This document shows, in pieces, positions 48,513-52,361 of a stretch of DNA of 52,361 bases (the first letter of the stretch is position 1; every line of letters starts with the position of its first letter). The translations under genes and the position numbers were made by a program. The stretch is from a virus. The stretch is from positions 1 through 52,361 of the IMG/VR virus record IMGVR_UViG_3300046004_001366. The stretch is one strand, 5' to 3'. The notes beneath the pieces were generated by a model. That model ran no database searches. It worked only from the letters and a program-made list of their open reading frames with translations, and was not told the DNA's origin.

Positions 48513-50306
48513 TCACCAGTGACCACCTTTTGCGGGCCGTTCGTCGGGCATTCCCTCAATCCGTGGACGTGCAAGATGTGGCCGCGTGAAGGTCGTGGCG
48601 CTCGCTATGCAGGCAAGGCCAATGCCGGTCATCATCACGAAGTCATCGTGGCACCCTGCGAGCTTCATCGCGCCCTCGGTGCCGTCCTTGTGCCGCACGA
48701 AGGTTCTGCACTCCTTGAGAATCCACGGGAAGGCGATCAAGATTCCTGCGCCCGGCTTCTGGCACTCGCGGATGTGGCGCGCCAAGTTCTCGACGAGGTA
48801 GCGCTTCGATTCGGTGGTTGTCTGCCAACCCAGCAGGCCGGAATGCTCGCCGGAGTCGATTTCCACCCGCTTCCGCTCGCGCTCGAAGATCATCACGTTC
48901 TTGCGCCTCAACTCGGTAATGAGCAACTCGCCGCGATTCGCCTCGGGAACGGTCATGCACCGGCCATAGTAGCCGGACATGCACGCGACCACTTCGGCGA
49001 GTATGTCCTGATCCCATGCAATGCCGGGCATGAGAGACATGACCAACTCAGGAGCGCACCATTTGCCGCGATGATTGTAAAACCCATCCCGCAACACGGC
49101 GACGGCGTGCTTGTCCGGGTCTGCGCCTTGGACGAAGCTGCGCCCCTGGCTGTTGTCGGCTGGCGTGATGTATCTCCGCCCTTCCTCGGGTTCCTCCAGT
49201 AGCGCAACGGTTGCCTGCTCCATGGCGCACGGCTGAAAGCGGATGCGTTGATAAAACAAGTCGTCAGGCTCGCGAACAAGATTCCCGTAATGGATGTCAG
49301 TCGCCCGGCTTGCTGCGTATGCGTCCAGCACCTCCAGCGCGGCGAGATCGAAGCGCGAAGGTGACGAAGCCTTGAATCCATCCTCCTCGAACGTGGGATA
49401 CTCGCGATCCCGCTTCATCAGGTCTCCTCCGCACTCGGGGGCGTTCAGCTTGTTGTGATACCAAGCGATTTGCTCCGGCTCTAACTGCAACTGTGCCCAT
49501 ATCCGCAGCGCTTTCGTGTCACCGGCTAATCGGATGCGCTCGCGCAACGTCTCAGGCGTATCGGCTGTGTCCAGCCTGGCCCGGCACCGGTCGAACTTAA
49601 ACCAAGGGGCGAAAACCTTGATGTAACCGTTCCCCCACTGCCCGGCTGATGCCTGCGCAATGCTGACTGCGCCCTTCCATGTCTCGGGAAAGACGCCCTC
49701 CGGCCCTTGTGCCGTGCTTTCCATGATCACGGCTGTTCCCGGCCCGTCGCCAACGCAGTTCAAGACCGAGTTCAGCACGTCGGCCGCATTCTTCGCGCCA
49801 TCTGTCGGCCAACGCGCAACCTCTGTGGCGAGGATAGCGTGATAGTTGCCAGATCGTCCAGCTTCCTTGTCTCCTGCCGTCTCACGTTCCCACAATGTCC
49901 CGTTACTCACGGTGGCACGCTCCATGTTCGCGGTGAACTCGTTGCCCCATGCGCCAAACTTGTCGGTGTTCCCGTAGTAGCGGAGGATCTTCCAAAGGTT
50001 GTCGGTCTGCGATGCCTGCCCACCAATGACGAGGATCTTCATTTTCACGCACCGGCCAAGGACGTAGAGCACCTCGACGCTGATGGTGCTGCAACCCTGC
50101 TGGCGCGGTTTGTAGATGATGAGCCGGATTGGCCGTTTCTCTCTCAAGCACAGCGCGACGGCTTCACCCACCTGGACTTGGAGATAGTTCGCGTTCGGTG
50201 CGGCATCACTCGCGCCGACGTTCTTGCCTTCGATGCGCCCATAAAGCTCGAACCATGCGACGGGGTTGGCCTCGAATACGGCTCGCTCGATTTGTTCAGG
50301 ACTCAT
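48513..50306 (-). CDS. terL: Terminase large subunit
   Basis: 597 residues. The ATPase has the deviant Walker A KPRQQGCST (66-74) typical of TerL, a possible motor Glu in ILATEVARWPTDGA, and ESTAQGPEG as the coupling motif. The RNase H-like nuclease has GADPDKHAVAV, an acidic VPEANRG and CHDDFVMMTG as metal ligands. It packages DNA through the portal and cuts it. The gene points leftward, opposite to the capsid genes that begin 460 bases away. Confidence 0.9.
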   Translation of the reverse strand: MSPEQIERAVFEANPVAWFELYGRIEGKNVGASDAAPNANYLQVQVGEAVALCLREKRPIRLIIYKPRQQGCSTISVEVLYVLGRCVKMKILVIGGQASQTDNLWKILRYYGNTDKFGAWGNEFTANMERATVSNGTLWERETAGDKEAGRSGNYHAILATEVARWPTDGAKNAADVLNSVLNCVGDGPGTAVIMESTAQGPEGVFPETWKGAVSIAQASAGQWGNGYIKVFAPWFKFDRCRARLDTADTPETLRERIRLAGDTKALRIWAQLQLEPEQIAWYHNKLNAPECGGDLMKRDREYPTFEEDGFKASSPSRFDLAALEVLDAYAASRATDIHYGNLVREPDDLFYQRIRFQPCAMEQATVALLEEPEEGRRYITPADNSQGRSFVQGADPDKHAVAVLRDGFYNHRGKWCAPELVMSLMPGIAWDQDILAEVVACMSGYYGRCMTVPEANRGELLITELRRKNVMIFERERKRVEIDSGEHSGLLGWQTTTESKRYLVENLARHIRECQKPGAGILIAFPWILKECRTFVRHKDGTEGAMKLAGCHDDFVMMTGIGLACIASATTFTRPHLARPRIEGMPDERPAKGGHW

Positions 50307-50320
50307 GCGCGGGTGTTATG

Positions 50321-50383
50321 TAGTATGCAGTAGGCAGATGGCAGGATGCAGAGGGTAGAGATGCAGATGGTAGATGGCAGCAG
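50321..50383. repeat. Short purine-rich repeats beside terL
   Basis: Degenerate repeats of GCAGATGG and TAGATGGCAG: GCAGATGG occurs at 50334-50341 and 50363-50370, with related units between and after. The block lies within 80 bases of the terL start and is non-coding. It may be a terminase recognition (pac) site or a slippage-prone leader. Confidence 0.5.
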
Positions 50384-50397
50384 AACTTCGCGGGGGG

Positions 50398-50637
50398 TCA
50401 CTCCCGGGTAAAGACGGTTGAGTTCATCTCGCGTATCAGCCTCTCAACGTCTTGCTTCGGGTAGAGGTATGTGCTGCTGTTCATCTGGATGTGGACCAAG
50501 CGCCCCTTCGTCCGCCAGCGCATCAGCGTTACACGGCTTATTGGACGCAACGTCCCCGAAGCATCGACACGGCCAAAAAGGCGACGCACTTGGCCGGAGG
50601 ATAGACAGTCCCGAGGGAGAAAGGATGAAGCACTCAC
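50398..50637 (-). CDS. MerR/excisionase-like HTH protein (79 aa)
   Basis: The GTG at 50637 is chosen; a TTG at 50673 would add 12 residues. CLSSGQVRRLFGRVDASGTL followed by SRVTLMRWRTKGRLVHI and YLYPKQDVERLIREM is the winged helix of excisionase or MerR-like proteins. It lies between terL and the scaffold-like gene and reads leftward. It may act as an excisionase, packaging factor or head-gene regulator. Confidence 0.65.
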   Translation of the reverse strand: MSASSFLPRDCLSSGQVRRLFGRVDASGTLRPISRVTLMRWRTKGRLVHIQMNSSTYLYPKQDVERLIREMNSTVFTRE

Positions 50638-50764
50638 GGGGCGCAGGTTTCGCCTATCCGTTCCTGATGGCAACGGATAAAACGTTACGCATCCAATCTT
50701 GCGTATCCATGCGTTACCCTTGCTGGCATGGCTTTACGATTCCAGGTCAATCAAACTTTGGCCC

Positions 50765-51868
50765 ATGACCGCCGACGCACCTCCAGCCGCCCCTATCGAG
50801 CAAGTTGTCACCCAAGCCGAGACGCGAGACGCTCTCGCCGAGTATCGCCAGATGATTGCCGACTTGGCGAGTGCTCCGACTGAAGGCTATGTTGACCCGC
50901 ACGTTGCAGAGATCACGGCACAGATGCCGGATGAAGTTACCGGCCTTTCCGTCATCGACGATGTTGATCCCGGCTATCTCGGTGGTCCCTCTGATGCTGA
51001 ACTCGCTGCGGGTGATGATGTCGATGGACTTGGCTCCCCTTCTGCCGGTCTGCCCACCGAGGCGGACCTTGAAGCAGGCGACCGCGTGGACGATGTGGAA
51101 ACCAACGGCGACGATGCTCCTGCCACTCCTGCCGCTCCTGCGGTTGATCCTGTCGAGGCGCTGACAAAGACTCTCCGTGCTGCCAATCCCAAGCTGACGC
51201 TCGCGCAAGCCGCCCTCAAGGCGGAGGAGATCATTGGCGAAGGTGCCACCGCTCCCAATGAGGACGGAGAACCCGCCGCCGCTGCCGCTCCTGATGCTGA
51301 TCTTCCTTCGGCTGATGCACTCATGGCCGAACGCCGCGAACTCGACAAGGCATGGCGCAAGTCTGTCCGTGACATGGACGACGACGAGAAGATTGACGCC
51401 ATGGAACAGCGCATCGCTGAGATTGATGCCCTCATTCCTCAAGCCAAGGTCGCTGATGTCCAGCGCGTCGAAGCCGTCACCACTGCTTACGAAGCCGCCG
51501 CCCAAAAAGCGATTGCCGCTTATCCCGACGCGGCCAAGGAAGGCACGCCCCTTTACAACCGGATGGCCGAGATTCACTCGGACCTTGAAGCCTCCGGCGA
51601 CGCTCTCATTTCCGACCCGAACAAGGCGCTGATCATCGCACAGATGGCGGCGAAGGAACTTCTTATCGCCCCGCGCAAGGCTACTGCCTCTGCAAAGGTT
51701 ACTCCCCCTGGTCCGCGAGGCTCTGCCTCTGTGATGTCCGCCATGCCTGCGGCTGGCTCCCAACGCCGCACAACCGCCCCCGCAATTCCTGCGGTGGCCC
51801 AGCAAGTCGAGAAGATCGACTCACCGGACGCTTACAACAACTTCATCCGAAGCCTGAGCGGTCGCTGA
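50765..51868 (+). CDS. Scaffold-like head assembly protein
   Basis: 367 residues from ATG 50765. Strongly acidic and Ala-rich, with Asp/Pro-rich stretches (about 60-150), then helical segments DPVEALTKTLRAANPKLTLA, MAERRELDKAWRKSVRDMDD and KIDAMEQRIAEIDALI. The C-terminal end is disordered and more basic, a common arrangement in scaffolding proteins that bind capsid through a basic tail. It sits immediately before the major capsid gene, supporting scaffold function. The longer frame from 50699 is unlikely. Confidence 0.75.
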   Translation: MTADAPPAAPIEQVVTQAETRDALAEYRQMIADLASAPTEGYVDPHVAEITAQMPDEVTGLSVIDDVDPGYLGGPSDAELAAGDDVDGLGSPSAGLPTEADLEAGDRVDDVETNGDDAPATPAAPAVDPVEALTKTLRAANPKLTLAQAALKAEEIIGEGATAPNEDGEPAAAAAPDADLPSADALMAERRELDKAWRKSVRDMDDDEKIDAMEQRIAEIDALIPQAKVADVQRVEAVTTAYEAAAQKAIAAYPDAAKEGTPLYNRMAEIHSDLEASGDALISDPNKALIIAQMAAKELLIAPRKATASAKVTPPGPRGSASVMSAMPAAGSQRRTTAPAIPAVAQQVEKIDSPDAYNNFIRSLSGR

Positions 51869-51911
51869 GTAGTTATTCCAATCCAAAACCAGCAACACCC
51901 CTTAAATCGTT

Positions 51912-52361
51912 ATGTCTGCCAATACCGCCTATTCCAGCCCGTCCTACACGGCTACTCCGATCACCGGAGACCGTCTCAAAGCCCTTGACGCCAATTCTGT
52001 CCGCCAGATTTGGAAGAAGGGTGTCGAAGTCCACGAACAAGCCGAGGACTTCTGGAAGCCTTTCATGGGTTCCGATCCTCTCTCGGTCATTCAGACTGAG
52101 ACTTCCCTCTCCACCGGTGCCGGTCAGAAGATGACCTTCACCAATCGCTCCGGTCTCTACTATGAGCCGCATCTTGGCGACCAGCGCTTCGACAACTCCG
52201 CGCACTACGAAGAGTTGCTCATCGGCTCGAACTCCCTGGAGGTCGATTGGTTCCGTCACGGTATCGAGTACACCGAACGCTCCGAGGAAGTCATGGGTAT
52301 GCGCGGCGAACTCCTCGCCGGTCTGCCTGACGAACTCGGCAAGTACTCCGGTCGTCTCTCC
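51912..52361 (+). CDS. Major capsid protein, N4-gp56-like, cut at the window edge
   Basis: 150 residues of the N-terminus are present and the frame is still open at the end of the window. It begins MSANTAYSSPSYTATPITGD, then LKALDANSVRQIWKKGVEVH, SVIQTETSLSTGAGQKMTFT and DWFRHGIEYTERSEEV. The TxLSxGAGxKxTF element followed by an HxxxxxERS-like stretch is characteristic of the N4-gp56 family of HK97-fold capsid proteins. It follows the scaffold gene after 43 bases. Confidence 0.8.
   Translation, partial: MSANTAYSSPSYTATPITGDRLKALDANSVRQIWKKGVEVHEQAEDFWKPFMGSDPLSVIQTETSLSTGAGQKMTFTNRSGLYYEPHLGDQRFDNSAHYEELLIGSNSLEVDWFRHGIEYTERSEEVMGMRGELLAGLPDELGKYSGRLS

Overview
The window is part of a tailed double-stranded DNA phage or prophage. 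It carries a large terminase (48513-50306, -), a portal (25898-28027, -), a scaffold-like protein (50765-51868, +), the start of an N4-gp56-like major capsid protein (51912 to the right edge, +), a holin/spanin/endolysin lysis cassette (3614-5281, +), fibre-like proteins and one giant 5944-residue polyvalent protein (7362-25196, +). The large connector-type portal, the capsid type and the giant virion-type protein suggest a podovirus-like virion. Two tyrosine recombinases and a ribbon-helix-helix (RHH) regulator cluster suggest a temperate life style. GC content is clearly above 50 percent. No host gene, rRNA or tRNA was found. The host cannot be fixed from sequence alone; the overall gene style would fit a Verrucomicrobiota-like host, but that is a weak inference.

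Layout. (1) 1-7332, + strand: tightly packed late genes, comprising a truncated virion gene, small unknown genes, two fibre-like proteins (one an Asn/Gly repeat protein), a compact lysis module with an Rz/Rz1-like nested pair, and two probable virion proteins. (2) 7362-25196, + strand: the giant gene. It encodes coiled coils, an HExxH peptidase-like region, an inorganic-pyrophosphatase-like region, an N6-adenine-methylase-like domain, a complete SF2/SNF2-type helicase, an HTH and a hydrophobic C-terminal region. A separate, well-composed reading frame is nested in its low-complexity linker (15298-15639). A symmetric hairpin at 25235-25264 separates it from the converging minus-strand genes. 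(3) 25261-41909, - strand: the leftward operon. Read from its promoter near 41945-41973 it encodes an RHH regulator, small unknown genes, a recombination module (coiled-coil protein, ERF annealing protein, RecE-like nuclease, RusA resolvase), an integron-integrase-like tyrosine recombinase, an SNF2 helicase, a DUF1376-type replication protein, a DnaC-like loader, a Tad2-like anti-Thoeris protein, the portal, and a dATP/dGTP diphosphohydrolase-like protein at the end. (4) 41910-44830: a control region with palindromic operators between divergent RHH genes, two more RHH-like genes, a membrane coiled-coil protein, a second integrase and candidate attachment-site repeats. (5) 44823-47809, - strand: small accessory genes. 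(6) 47951-52361: packaging and head genes, with a TerS-like gene converging on terL, then scaffold and capsid.

The portal lies about 20 kb from terL, at the far end of the replication operon and on the strand opposite the capsid genes. This is an unusual split of the packaging and head module. The most interesting observations are the nested frame inside the giant gene, four LxAADRP peptides that divide the giant protein at domain borders, a peptide shared between the giant protein and a membrane protein encoded 35 kb away, the Tad2-like anti-defence gene, and the RHH switch with three GGTGTNNNACACC operators.
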